Positions 1 to 7,953 of a stretch of DNA of 60,019 bases are shown here, piece by piece. Origin of the DNA: Paracoccus lutimaris (lineage in GTDB: Bacteria > Pseudomonadota > Alphaproteobacteria > Rhodobacterales > Rhodobacteraceae); NCBI RefSeq assembly GCF_003337565.1, contig NZ_QPJL01000022.1, forward strand, positions 1-60,019, in the 5' to 3' direction. The notes beneath the pieces are model-generated. The model was not told the origin of the DNA. It did no database searches and saw only the letters and a list, made by a program, of their open reading frames with translations. The stretch's first letter is position 1, and every line of letters begins with the position of its first letter. The position numbers and the translations under genes are program-made.

Positions 1-95
1 TGCCAGAGGTCATCAGCGGGGTTGAGTTCCGCGACGGCGTCCGCCACATTCAAGCTGCCGCCTGATCAAGCGTCACCAACTTTCGAGCATATCTC
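1..95 (+). mobile_element. Partial insertion sequence, transposase 3' end and terminal inverted repeat (copy 1)
   Basis: These 95 bases are the exact reverse complement of the last 95 bases of the window; identity stops abruptly at base 96. A reading frame open at the window edge (bases 3-65) ends PEVISGVEFRDGV...AAA at a TGA, which looks like a transposase C-terminus. The following 30 bases, ending in GAGCATATCTC, would be the untranslated tip and terminal inverted repeat, so the IS edge is placed at base 95. Twenty residues are too few to name the IS family. The rest of the element lies outside the window. Confidence 0.7.
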
Positions 96-275
96 TTCTG
101 GCTATGATGCGAGAACGAGTCCTGACCCTAGAGGGGTCATTCGTTTCGCCCAACAAAGGCGAAGCATCACTACTACGAATACTTAGATTTCGCTGCGACA
201 TAGGCCAATCGGTTGCTCGTGGGAGCGGGGCATCGCGGCGAAATCGGTTCCTGACCGGTCGGCAACCGGTACGAT

Positions 276-1376
276 CTATCGCAATGGTGCGACAGGCCCT
301 GCATAATTGACCTTCTGCTCAAGCTCCTGCAGCAGCAAACAAAAATTTCGGCGTGTGTCAGCATCATTCCAATAATCATCACCGAGTCTCGACCAATCCA
401 ATTGCTCTAGGACACCCATATCCGTCACGATCTCACCATCGACCACGGGCGGGTAAAAATCACCGTAAAGACCATGAAAGATCCGCGCCGCCTGTTCTTG
501 CGAATAATTGATTTTCTCTGGGAAAATGGCTTGCTGGTCATGACATGTCCGAACCAGTCGACTGAGACCGGCGCGGAAGAATTCGCGGACGTTCATTGAA
601 AGCTTCAATCTCGATGGCGGTGCATTCGGCGCTGCTTCTGAGAACGGTATCACGGTCAACATGAGTAAGTTCCCGTTCGGCAGCCACCATTGGCCCAGAT
701 TTAAGGTCAGTGGAGTTCTGTTCAGGGCATCGGATTCATTCCTGATCTCTTCCCCTGCGTCGTGCAGAATTTGTCGCAATGCGACGCGCAAGTCGTCGGG
801 GGCCTGAGGGTGGGCGATCAGTACGGTCCTGTCACAGTTGCCGCTTGCGCTATCACGCCGATCCTTCTCCAAAAATTCGAGCGGAATTCTATTATGATAA
901 CAAGATGCCATCTCTGCTGCGCGTGGTTCGACCGCCTGCAATCCGGCATAGATGCTGACGATGGCTTCGATATCGGCATCCGTTGCGCTGATATCGCCCG
1001 CAGTGCTGCCATCAACACGGGCAGCGTCGAAGTACATGAAGTCTAGGTCAATCTCATCTATGACGCCAAAGTTCATCCAGATCGTGCCACCTGAAGGGGT
1101 CCACGGAATGACGATGCTACTCTCGCCTCCGGCTTGCAGGGCCAACTGATAGGGGCCGTTGCCGTTCCATGATGCCAAAGGCGGCAGGGGCAGCCCCTGC
1201 ATGTCGGGCGTGATGGGAATGTCGACCGCCATGGTCGAGCGCGTCATTGCGTCCCCCAACGGCTCGCCCGCTTGGATATCCAGCGTGAGAGGTTTGCTAT
1301 CGCCCAGAGAACCTGCCATTGCAGCCAAAGATCCCATCATGAAAACCAAAACACTGGGCAGCGATTTTCCCGTCAT
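276..1376 (-). CDS. Exported protein of unknown function, candidate T6SS immunity protein
   Basis: A 366-residue protein of no family I recognise. The N-terminus (MTGKSLPSVLVFMMGSLAAMAG) looks like a signal peptide, so the product probably acts in the periplasm. It contains several Cys (around residues 158, 180, 279 and 347) that could form disulfides. Its ATG overlaps the stop of the upstream candidate effector by four bases (ATGA), so the two are probably translationally coupled. A small exported protein directly behind a DUF4123 adaptor and a large orphan protein fits a cognate immunity protein for a toxin acting in the periplasm; that role is inferred from position only. A secreted partner or a second effector are alternatives. 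Confidence 0.65.
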   Translation of the reverse strand: MTGKSLPSVLVFMMGSLAAMAGSLGDSKPLTLDIQAGEPLGDAMTRSTMAVDIPITPDMQGLPLPPLASWNGNGPYQLALQAGGESSIVIPWTPSGGTIWMNFGVIDEIDLDFMYFDAARVDGSTAGDISATDADIEAIVSIYAGLQAVEPRAAEMASCYHNRIPLEFLEKDRRDSASGNCDRTVLIAHPQAPDDLRVALRQILHDAGEEIRNESDALNRTPLTLNLGQWWLPNGNLLMLTVIPFSEAAPNAPPSRLKLSMNVREFFRAGLSRLVRTCHDQQAIFPEKINYSQEQAARIFHGLYGDFYPPVVDGEIVTDMGVLEQLDWSRLGDDYWNDADTRRNFCLLLQELEQKVNYAGPVAPLR

Positions 1377-2761
1377 CTTGGACCTGCGGCAGCGACCGCC
1401 TGAATTTCGGCATAGAGCAGGGGCTTCAGTTGAGGATGTCTGGACGCAGACACCCTGCCCAGATCCTCACCACCGCGCTTGAGAAATACAGGGTAAGAGG
1501 TATTGGTTCCTCCTTCGGGCCAAGTAAAATCCTCGTTCTCCGCACGAACGAAATGCCGGACCACATCCTTGAACCAGGGCGTGCGGACGTTCTGATCGGA
1601 GAAGTCGCCGCCAGTGAAGGGATACATAAACGGTTGCTTTTGGCTCTGAAGTGAAATTGACACCACGCCTGCCATAGTGATCGAAACATGCTCGATCCGG
1701 TAAGGCAGCGGCGTAGCGGAGAACAAGCCCCTGATACCGGAAAACATCGTGCCGGGACCGTAACGGTTTCCAGCCACTTTTTCCAGTGCATTCATAAACT
1801 TGCGGAACCTTGCATCACCACCACGACCGCCCAGATCAGAAAACGCGGCAGGTGGAATGCTGCTCTGGTTCAGGCGATACATAAAATCTTCAAGAATATT
1901 GCGCTGCTCGTGATCGATGATCGTCAGCGAGCGCTCAAAGTTATTTGCCGCGATTCCGCGAAGGCCATTTCGCAGATAGCCCCCTTCGGGTGAGCCGAAG
2001 GTGCCCTGACCGCTATAGACCTCATGCTCGTGGGCATATTTATCCTTCACGTAGTTTACGAAATGGTCGAAGCATTCGATGAACTCTTCAACCTTGCCGT
2101 CCCTGAAAAAATGAAACCGCTCTTCATGCATCTGGCAGAAATGCAGAACAGCACCCAGATCCATGTAGATGGCAAGATTTCCGTAGATCAGACGACGAAG
2201 GCCAACCAGCGTGTCTTGGTATGTAACCCCGTCGAACCAACCATCGCCGGTCAGTACCCAAGAACCGATCTCCTGCCAATCCACGAGATCGCCCGGCAAT
2301 CCGTCATTCCTGATGCGCGTGCCATTTTCCAAGACGATATCGGCCGGCTCGTTCGGCGCCGCGGTGGTGCCCCACCCTTCCAGCGCATCGACCGCCGTAT
2401 CCATGCCATAACCGATATGGGTCGATCCAAGCGCTGCACCGCCTGCGAATTTCAGGCGTTTTGCTTCGCCCGTTGGCTTCATGTAGATATTGGCATAGTC
2501 GGCCGAAATCGCCTTGTTTCGGCGTCGCTGAGCAGAAAAATTTTTAACCGTACAGGTATTTCCTGAACTGGTGCACATGTTCTTGACCCGCAGAACGCGC
2601 GACATGACCTGATCGTAAACTTTCTCGCACTGGCAGCGGTGGCATTCGAGCGGCTCAGTCTCACCAACCGCCTGTGAGGTCGAAAATCTGTTCGCCGCTC
2701 GCCCAGTCTCAACGGGTGCTTCGCGCAGAATGATGGCAAACTGGTCAAGAAATCTGAACAC
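1373..2761 (-). CDS. Large unassigned protein, candidate T6SS effector behind a DUF4123 adaptor
   Basis: A 462-residue protein starting at a GTG that overlaps the upstream DUF4123 stop by one base. The first 75 residues are Cys-rich, including CHRCQC near residue 40 and two more Cys near 62 and 69. The middle holds GNLAIYMD near residue 194 and, about 100 residues later, a conserved-looking IIDHEQRNIL. That spacing (GN-x-I-x-x-D followed by an N...EQ motif) faintly recalls DUF2515 proteins, but I am not confident. No signal peptide or clear membrane helix is seen. Position between a DUF4123 adaptor and an exported protein is the usual place for a T6SS cargo effector. The toxic activity cannot be named from sequence. 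Confidence 0.65.
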   Translation of the reverse strand: MFRFLDQFAIILREAPVETGRAANRFSTSQAVGETEPLECHRCQCEKVYDQVMSRVLRVKNMCTSSGNTCTVKNFSAQRRRNKAISADYANIYMKPTGEAKRLKFAGGAALGSTHIGYGMDTAVDALEGWGTTAAPNEPADIVLENGTRIRNDGLPGDLVDWQEIGSWVLTGDGWFDGVTYQDTLVGLRRLIYGNLAIYMDLGAVLHFCQMHEERFHFFRDGKVEEFIECFDHFVNYVKDKYAHEHEVYSGQGTFGSPEGGYLRNGLRGIAANNFERSLTIIDHEQRNILEDFMYRLNQSSIPPAAFSDLGGRGGDARFRKFMNALEKVAGNRYGPGTMFSGIRGLFSATPLPYRIEHVSITMAGVVSISLQSQKQPFMYPFTGGDFSDQNVRTPWFKDVVRHFVRAENEDFTWPEGGTNTSYPVFLKRGGEDLGRVSASRHPQLKPLLYAEIQAVAAAGPR

Positions 2762-3783
2762 TATGAACTCGCTTTGAAAAAGTCATATGCTATGTCATGT
2801 ATGCGGGCCAGTGTTGCCTGGGGAATTTCGTGGCGCAAAGGGCGCATGTCCAACCGCCGTTCCGCTGGCGCCCGCAAGAGCCACGAGGCGGCGACGTAGT
2901 CCGAGATGGTCCGTTCTGTTTTCAGCCCAAGCGTGTCACGCGCATGCACGGACAACTCCAACACAAAGCGCCGCTCAGATATTTCGCAGGGTAAGCTTCC
3001 ATACGAGGATCGCATCCATATCAATACTCTGGTCACGAAATCATCCAGCCGCGCCACCTTTAGCGCGTAACGATCCATCGCATGCAGGCGAAATGGACTT
3101 TTCGATTTGAGGTCGCGCAACTTGTCGGGAAGGCTCCATATCAGAAACTCATCTGTCTCGGCCCCCCTCATCATCATAGGACCTGTGCGCAAGAGTCTTA
3201 AACGCATTTCTGTCGATCCATGTGACAGTAGGTATCGTGCATAAAGAGGATCCCAAAACCTCAGAAATACCTGCTTTCCACTTTCATCGTCGTAAAACTG
3301 GGTGATCTTGCGAAAGTTGGCGCGTACCCGCTCCAATGGCAGATCCGATCTGAGGATCAAGCCGCATTTGGCATCCCAAAGCCCGCTTCCGCGATCTCCT
3401 GCGGTGAATAGGCTGCGGGTGAAACGATCATTGTCAGCAATTTCGATTAGCCAAGGGGACGACGATGATGCGACCTCCGCCATCTGGCCATCGAAAAGGC
3501 ATTGCGCTCTCGGTGTATGGTCTTCCAGCCGCTGAGCAAGATCGTCAACCCGCGCTGCATCAACCAATGCATAGCTATATGCCCACCGTTTTCCAAATAT
3601 GTCGTCGCGCAACACATCCGGCACGGCTTTCTTTGGCCATACTCCAAACTGCTGACCCAAGGGCTGTACTGTTCGGGTCAGTAGTGTCAGCCTATCCTCA
3701 ACATCGCGTGCATAACTCGCTGGGCTGGCGGGCAGTGCCCACGGATCTACAACAATGGGCTCGACTGACAAGTTAACTACCAA
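2761..3783 (-). CDS. DUF4123-domain T6SS effector adaptor/chaperone (module 2)
   Basis: A 340-residue protein with a DUF4123-like core over roughly residues 65-185: AYSYALVDAARVDDLAQRLE, then SPWLIEIADN, then CGLILRSDLPLERV, then FLRFWDPLYARYLL. DUF4123 proteins load effectors onto VgrG tips in T6SS cargo clusters. It is the first gene of a tightly packed minus-strand trio with the candidate effector and the exported protein. The upstream-most start in frame is a TTG with no clear Shine-Dalgarno sequence, so the exact N-terminus is uncertain. It is divergent in sequence from the other DUF4123 protein at 7954-8958, implying separate cargo. Confidence 0.75.
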   Translation of the reverse strand: MVVNLSVEPIVVDPWALPASPASYARDVEDRLTLLTRTVQPLGQQFGVWPKKAVPDVLRDDIFGKRWAYSYALVDAARVDDLAQRLEDHTPRAQCLFDGQMAEVASSSSPWLIEIADNDRFTRSLFTAGDRGSGLWDAKCGLILRSDLPLERVRANFRKITQFYDDESGKQVFLRFWDPLYARYLLSHGSTEMRLRLLRTGPMMMRGAETDEFLIWSLPDKLRDLKSKSPFRLHAMDRYALKVARLDDFVTRVLIWMRSSYGSLPCEISERRFVLELSVHARDTLGLKTERTISDYVAASWLLRAPAERRLDMRPLRHEIPQATLARIHDIAYDFFKASS

Positions 3784-4537
3784 AGTTTAGTATTGGCCTG
3801 AACCGCAAGAACATGCTGGGCGATCATAGCGGCTGCCTGAAGAAGCAGCAACCTTTCCCTTGCTCGTGATGAAAGCGCCCTCGGGACATGCTCCGAGACG
3901 GCTGGTTACTTATTGGCGGAGCCATCTCGCTTCCCTGTTTCCATGAAATCGTCGCTCAGCCTTCCCCAACGAGAATCTGCCCTCTGTCAGCGGCTGCGGC
4001 ACCGGGGTGAACCTGCACACTATGTTCGATAATGACGAATTTCTTTCCCGCGGCATCAACGCCTTAGCGTTGGAGGTAGGTTGTAGCATTTGAAAGGACA
4101 GGAATGCGCATGTCAGGACATCTCTTGTATATATCGCCGCCTTCGCCATCCTGGCCTTCTTCGGCCGTGCCTACGAGGATCTGTCGCCGGGGCTGGCGTT
4201 TCGGGATGCTGAGGGCCCCTTTTCTGTCGCGATCTTTTCAGTTCCGGGGTGGCGACGATGCTATGATCGCAGCTTAAGGATCTGCCTCACCCCACATCGC
4301 TACGCCTCGTATGCAGAGGAACGCGGAGCTTCGCGCGGACGAATTTCTGTGCCACACGTCGAACGACCGCTTCCGGGAACGCCGCCGCGCAGCATTCGCA
4401 CATGGCGAATGTCTGCAAAGGGGCCGGTTTCGACGCTCAGAATGTCAAGTTGAGCAGACAAATATACTGTCAGTCACGCACTTTGCACAGGCTAGCGAAA
4501 GCGTCGGGGGCCCATCTGTCTAGCCAGAAGCTCCGCC

Positions 4538-4596
4538 TTCGTGAAACAAAAGGCAAACCTTCCTGAAACGCCAAATCGGGTGTGAAATTTCACGAA
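4538..4596. repeat. Cluster of TTCSTGAAAC-type motifs in both orientations
   Basis: TTCGTGAAAC lies at 4538-4547, TTCCTGAAAC at 4560-4569, and an inverted version (ATTTCACGAA) at 4587-4596. A weaker relative is seen at 4609-4618 (TTCATGTAAC). The spacing of about two helical turns between the first two is reminiscent of transposase-binding arrays at ends of Tn7-like elements, or of iterons. This is pattern recognition only. Confidence 0.4.
4546..4580 (+). repeat. 35-base direct repeat, left copy
   Basis: Matches 17108-17142 at 32 of 35 positions in the same orientation; the shared core is CAAACCTTCCTGAAACGC. The right copy sits four bases beyond the 3' end of tRNA-Pro. The two copies bracket about 12.5 kb holding the PAAR-to-vgrG module, vapBC, the tniQ/tniB debris and the helicase relic. 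They could be element ends or attachment sites. Confidence 0.6.
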
Positions 4597-4766
4597 GTCT
4601 TGCTTTGTTCATGTAACGAATCATGAACGATTGCTGGGTCTCGCGCCAGTAATTTTTTGACGATTGCCTTTCGTTTCATCCAATGCTGTGCGGACTGAGA
4701 AACGCAAGTCCTATAGCCATTGCCCGTTTCGGACGCTTGAAGTCAGGAAATATTGAATTCTTCTCT

Positions 4767-4880
4767 TTATCTGGGTTGCTCTCCGATCAAATCGGCCAGA
4801 TCGTCATAGTCGAATTGCTCCCGCGGGGAATCGGATATTTGGCGCGACATCCTGCGCCCGTCAGTGCGAGCCAGTGTCAT
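4767..4880 (-). CDS. Possible very small gene, coupled to another short frame
   Basis: A 37-codon frame starting MTLARTDGRRM and ending ...DDLADLIGEQPR. Its ATG overlaps by ATGA the stop of another minus-strand frame whose last residues are ERERRQLTDRKDKLLRELH-RA (about 4877-4945, only a TTG start available). The four-base overlap and the acidic, helix-like composition are typical of real coupled genes, but both are too short to identify. They follow the PAAR gene on the same strand. Could be chance. Confidence 0.3.
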   Translation of the reverse strand: MTLARTDGRRMSRQISDSPREQFDYDDLADLIGEQPR

Positions 4881-4976
4881 GCTCGATGAAGCTCCCGCAG
4901 CAGTTTATCTTTACGATCAGTCAACTGCCGGCGCTCTCGCTCCAAAAGGCAAAGTACCCTGATGACACAAATGCGA

Positions 4977-5258
4977 TCAGTCGGATCTAAGTGCCGGAAC
5001 GCCCATCGCGATCTTTCCGCTATGCGCGGTTTGATCACCCACTCGCATGACCCCACGCCCGTTGATCTTCACTACACTTGATCCCTTGACCATCGGGTCG
5101 GGCAGCGGGGGCGCTCCGGGGCAACCGCATTGCCCGCCTTCAACGGCAAGCGGAATGCCATTGAACCGGACGAGAAATTGACCGGGGTTCAGCACTGGGC
5201 CACCGCCATGGACAGGACAGGTATGGGCATGGCCGATAAGTGCGATTGGCTGGGGCAT
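4977..5258 (-). CDS. PAAR-domain T6SS spike tip protein
   Basis: A 93-residue protein composed of a single PAAR domain: MPQPIALIGHAHTCPVHGGG at the N-terminus, then NGIPLAVEGGQCGCPG, VKINGRGVMRVGDQTAHSG at the C-terminal half. The His and Cys residues (H10, H12, C14, H17, C46, C48, H82) fit the zinc-binding tip of PAAR cones that cap VgrG. I choose the ATG at 5258 because AGGAGG lies five bases upstream; an upstream in-frame extension lacks such a site. The gene ends the vgrG-led minus-strand series, 111 bases after the preceding gene. Confidence 0.88.
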   Translation of the reverse strand: MPQPIALIGHAHTCPVHGGGPVLNPGQFLVRFNGIPLAVEGGQCGCPGAPPLPDPMVKGSSVVKINGRGVMRVGDQTAHSGKIAMGVPALRSD

Positions 5259-5369
5259 CGTGCCTCCTATTCGATCCAAATCGGATGCATTCAGCATTAC
5301 CCATGGGTGCCGACCACCAATGCAGTAACGCAGCGACAAATCAGGTCCCGCCCCCTTCAAAGAGCGAAC

Positions 5370-6176
5370 TTACCAACCCTCGCGCAGTTCAACCATCCAG
5401 CGTGTCACCGTCACCCTATACCGGAACTCAAGCGTACGCTCGAACAGTATCAGGATCAGCGCCGGATCGGATGGCGGCATCTCAATGGCGAGCTTCATGT
5501 CGGTCGGTCTTACTTCGGCCGCAGCTGGGTAAGGCGCAAGCGCCTCTTCAAGCCACACAAGCGGGTCAGCTTCCGGATCAAAGGCGGTCTCTCCCAACAA
5601 GGCGTTCAACAACTCAAACCTCGCCGCGACCTCTGCCCGCGCCTCTGGCCGAAGAGCGTGCGAAAGCTCGAGTTGCATATCGATTAGCCAGTCGATCGGA
5701 TGTTCAGGCCACGAACTGCCATCGCCGGCACCACTTGATGTAAGACGGGAATTAAGCGCGCTTCTCGCGGCCTGAACCGCAGCACCAAGGGATTGTTGCA
5801 GCCGCTCCATCGATGCGTCGGCGAACCGCGCTGCGCGCAAGACGCCTGCAATTATGAAGGGGTCTTCTTCCTGCCCCAGAAAGATCGCCTGTTCGATAAG
5901 GTTGAAAATGGCGGCCAAATGCCAGTCTTCGGAAAATACCGCGCCCGGCAAGATCACTTCGATCTCATGGCGAGACTTGGCGGAAATCCTTACTTTGGGC
6001 GCATCCGCGGAAGCTGCAGCGTCCGCCAGAACAAGGCCAAGATCAGAAAGCGCTCTGCCCATCACGCCGTCCGCCAACAGATCCTTCGCTGGATGACGCT
6101 CTGCTGTCGCCAGCGTGATTTGGATCACATCAGCCGTGCCGGTCTCGAATACCACGGGAAATCCAGGGTTTCTCAT
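5370..6176 (-). CDS. Protein of unknown function in T6SS cargo operon
   Basis: A 268-residue soluble protein of no family I recognise, rich in Ala and Leu with predicted helices and no signal peptide or membrane segment. Its ATG overlaps the stop of the DUF3396 immunity-like gene by four bases, so it belongs to the same transcript as the nuclease-like effector. Being placed between immunity and PAAR genes, it may be a second immunity protein, an effector chaperone, or a PAAR-assembly factor. Nothing in the sequence decides between these. Confidence 0.65.
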   Translation of the reverse strand: MRNPGFPVVFETGTADVIQITLATAERHPAKDLLADGVMGRALSDLGLVLADAAASADAPKVRISAKSRHEIEVILPGAVFSEDWHLAAIFNLIEQAIFLGQEEDPFIIAGVLRAARFADASMERLQQSLGAAVQAARSALNSRLTSSGAGDGSSWPEHPIDWLIDMQLELSHALRPEARAEVAARFELLNALLGETAFDPEADPLVWLEEALAPYPAAAEVRPTDMKLAIEMPPSDPALILILFERTLEFRYRVTVTRWMVELREGW

Positions 6177-7186
6177 TCAGCTTGTCCCTTCTTAAACCAC
6201 CTTCGGTCATAGAACCGCCTGTCCCAGTCTACGCCTTCATTCTGCAGCGTGTTCACGAAGACCGGACGTGGGTACTTCCTGCTTGGTGTCACGTCACCAG
6301 GTGGCTGAAGTCGCGCCCCAAGTTCGAAATAAAGCGGCAAAAGCGCGTCATCGATGCCTGCCTCGCCGGTGATCGGTCGATCGCCGATCTGGAAAAGGAC
6401 AGTTTCGTTGCCCTTCTCCCAGGTTATCTCGGAAGGAAGCCCATCGGTGATCGAGGTAACCCCGCCCATGCGGGACAAAAATGGCTCACCCACCAGGGTG
6501 AGCCAGTTCAGCCCCAGAATCCAGGTTCGGTTCGGATCGTCGTCCGAACCGTTAGCCCAGCCCCGCGAACTCAGATACTGCGTATCAATCGCCGGAAACT
6601 TGCGTGCTACCTCATACGTCCTGTAACCCTGCGAAGGACCGGTTCCGTGATGGTCTTGCGACAGGCACAAGCCATAACCGGCGAAGCCAGACCTTGTGGG
6701 GATCGCCAGCAGCGCCGCCTTAAGTTCATCTACATCCAGCGTGCCATCGTCAAGGGCGTCTACCGGTACGGTGGCGTCCAGCCAGCTGGTATCGGTAATA
6801 CGAACCCTGAACGAGGTAGGACCCGCGTCGTGAATATCGTCTACCGTCTTGCCTGACTGAAATTCGAAGCCGACAAATGTGAAGTCCGGTGGCGGCACCG
6901 ATGCTTTCAGATGTGCGAAAGGCGTCCAGTCCCCTTTCTGTATCGACTTTCGTCGTCGGATCAGTCCGGGCTCTTCCCAGAATTTCAACCGCTTGGCGTC
7001 ACGACGCAGGATCGGTTCAAAAACTTCGAACAGCCTCTGGTACTCATCGACAAATTCGAACGGGTGCGCCTGATGGATCGACGACAAAAGGCCAAGCCGA
7101 AAGGCGGGGCGCGCCGTTTGGGACAACAGGATGCGACCGTGCTCTTCATGCGAACCGTTGAATATGGGATCGTTGATCCAACTCAT
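6173..7186 (-). CDS. DUF3396/TsiV-type T6SS immunity protein
   Basis: A 337-residue protein with the hallmark segments of the DUF3396 family (now called TsiV, type VI immunity for VRR-NUC): GFAGYGLCLSQ near residue 170, the ARKFPAIDTQYLSSRGW block near 195, and ILGLNWLTLVGEPFLSRMGG near 225. Members neutralise nuclease effectors carried by T6SS. It overlaps the preceding candidate nuclease gene by four bases and the following gene by four, giving a coupled effector-immunity arrangement. No signal peptide, in keeping with a cytoplasmic target. Family call is from remembered motif patterns. Confidence 0.72.
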   Translation of the reverse strand: MSWINDPIFNGSHEEHGRILLSQTARPAFRLGLLSSIHQAHPFEFVDEYQRLFEVFEPILRRDAKRLKFWEEPGLIRRRKSIQKGDWTPFAHLKASVPPPDFTFVGFEFQSGKTVDDIHDAGPTSFRVRITDTSWLDATVPVDALDDGTLDVDELKAALLAIPTRSGFAGYGLCLSQDHHGTGPSQGYRTYEVARKFPAIDTQYLSSRGWANGSDDDPNRTWILGLNWLTLVGEPFLSRMGGVTSITDGLPSEITWEKGNETVLFQIGDRPITGEAGIDDALLPLYFELGARLQPPGDVTPSRKYPRPVFVNTLQNEGVDWDRRFYDRRWFKKGQAE

Positions 7187-7950
7187 GATAACGCTCCACC
7201 GCTTCGAATATTGGCAGGTCCGTCACAGCCGCATTCCGCCGAGTTCACCTGGTGTGGTCGCTGATCAGCCGCGTTGGAATCCTGAAGCGACTTCCGATAC
7301 AGTTCCTCCTGACCCTCCTGCCACTGATCGCCATCAAACTTGAAATCATAGATGCTTTGCAACTGTCCATTGGCGCCCTCAACCGCAACGTCAGGGCGCA
7401 CGCGATAAATATCGCCCGACAATTGTTGCCGCGCTTGCCGTATCTCTTGCACGATCTCTATGCCTGCACTTCCGATATCGTAGACGTCATAGGCGGTCGA
7501 AATGACGTTCAGTATGGGAACAAGCTTGATCCAGGATCGTGCGGCCGCGCGACCGGCTTTGGTGGCCATTATCCTTGCGCCGCGCCGGCGGATCTGGCTT
7601 TCAATATTGTCCAGATGCCGCCGGATCGTTTCCGGCGACACGGGTGTTCTCCTCCACCGTCTGGGCATATTGTCGTAACGAACATAACGTTGGCTGTTGA
7701 CTTGGGGCTGACCGCCGCGGATCCGGGGGTCAGCGTTGTTCTGGATGGCCCCTCGGAGCCGTCCGTCCGTCTTGGCCCTGTCCTCGGCCACTTGGCTCTG
7801 GGTCTTTCCTCTATGGCGGCCTTCGCAAAACTCTTTGCGGACCTGGCACATAATTCTGCAGAGGGACATATATATTGGATCGCCCTGGCGGTGACGGGCA
7901 GGATTTGACGCTCCGTTACCGCAATTCTGTCGGCAGGTCGGGCAGGTCAT
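7183..7950 (-). CDS. Candidate T6SS nuclease effector with PD-(D/E)XK/VRR-NUC-like C-terminus
   Basis: A 255-residue protein. The first 45 residues are Cys-rich (MTCPTCRQNC, then three more Cys). A hydrophobic stretch near residues 141-156 (WIKLVPILNVISTAYDVYD) resembles the pre-toxin segment of polymorphic toxins. The C-terminal part has RPDVAVEG (185-192), a strand with IYDFKFDGD (200-208) and Q-x-x-x-Y (214-218), the PD...(D/E)xK...Q pattern of VRR-NUC/PD-(D/E)XK nucleases. It follows a DUF4123 adaptor and overlaps a DUF3396-type immunity gene. DNA cleavage in the target cell is the inferred role; the active-site assignment is by pattern. Confidence 0.68.
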   Translation of the reverse strand: MTCPTCRQNCGNGASNPARHRQGDPIYMSLCRIMCQVRKEFCEGRHRGKTQSQVAEDRAKTDGRLRGAIQNNADPRIRGGQPQVNSQRYVRYDNMPRRWRRTPVSPETIRRHLDNIESQIRRRGARIMATKAGRAAARSWIKLVPILNVISTAYDVYDIGSAGIEIVQEIRQARQQLSGDIYRVRPDVAVEGANGQLQSIYDFKFDGDQWQEGQEELYRKSLQDSNAADQRPHQVNSAECGCDGPANIRSGGALS

Positions 7951-7953
7951 CAG

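Larger units (their letters stand above)
3784..4976. other. 1.2-kb region with little coding content between the two T6SS modules
   Basis: No long reading frame with homology is visible on either strand. The region holds one copy of a 35-base repeat (4546-4580) also found beside tRNA-Pro, a cluster of TTC(G/C)TGAAAC-like motifs in both orientations (about 4538-4596), and two very short overlapping minus-strand frames just downstream of the PAAR gene (4767-4945). The part from 3784 to about 4500 contains only fragments I cannot assign. It may be decayed mobile DNA that separated two cargo modules. Confidence 0.5.

Noticed and set aside
3910..4149. Frame starting MAKAAIYTR, reminiscent of a serine recombinase N-terminus
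   Set aside because: Similarity ends after nine residues; the catalytic Ser context (R-V-S) is missing and the rest does not look like a recombinase.
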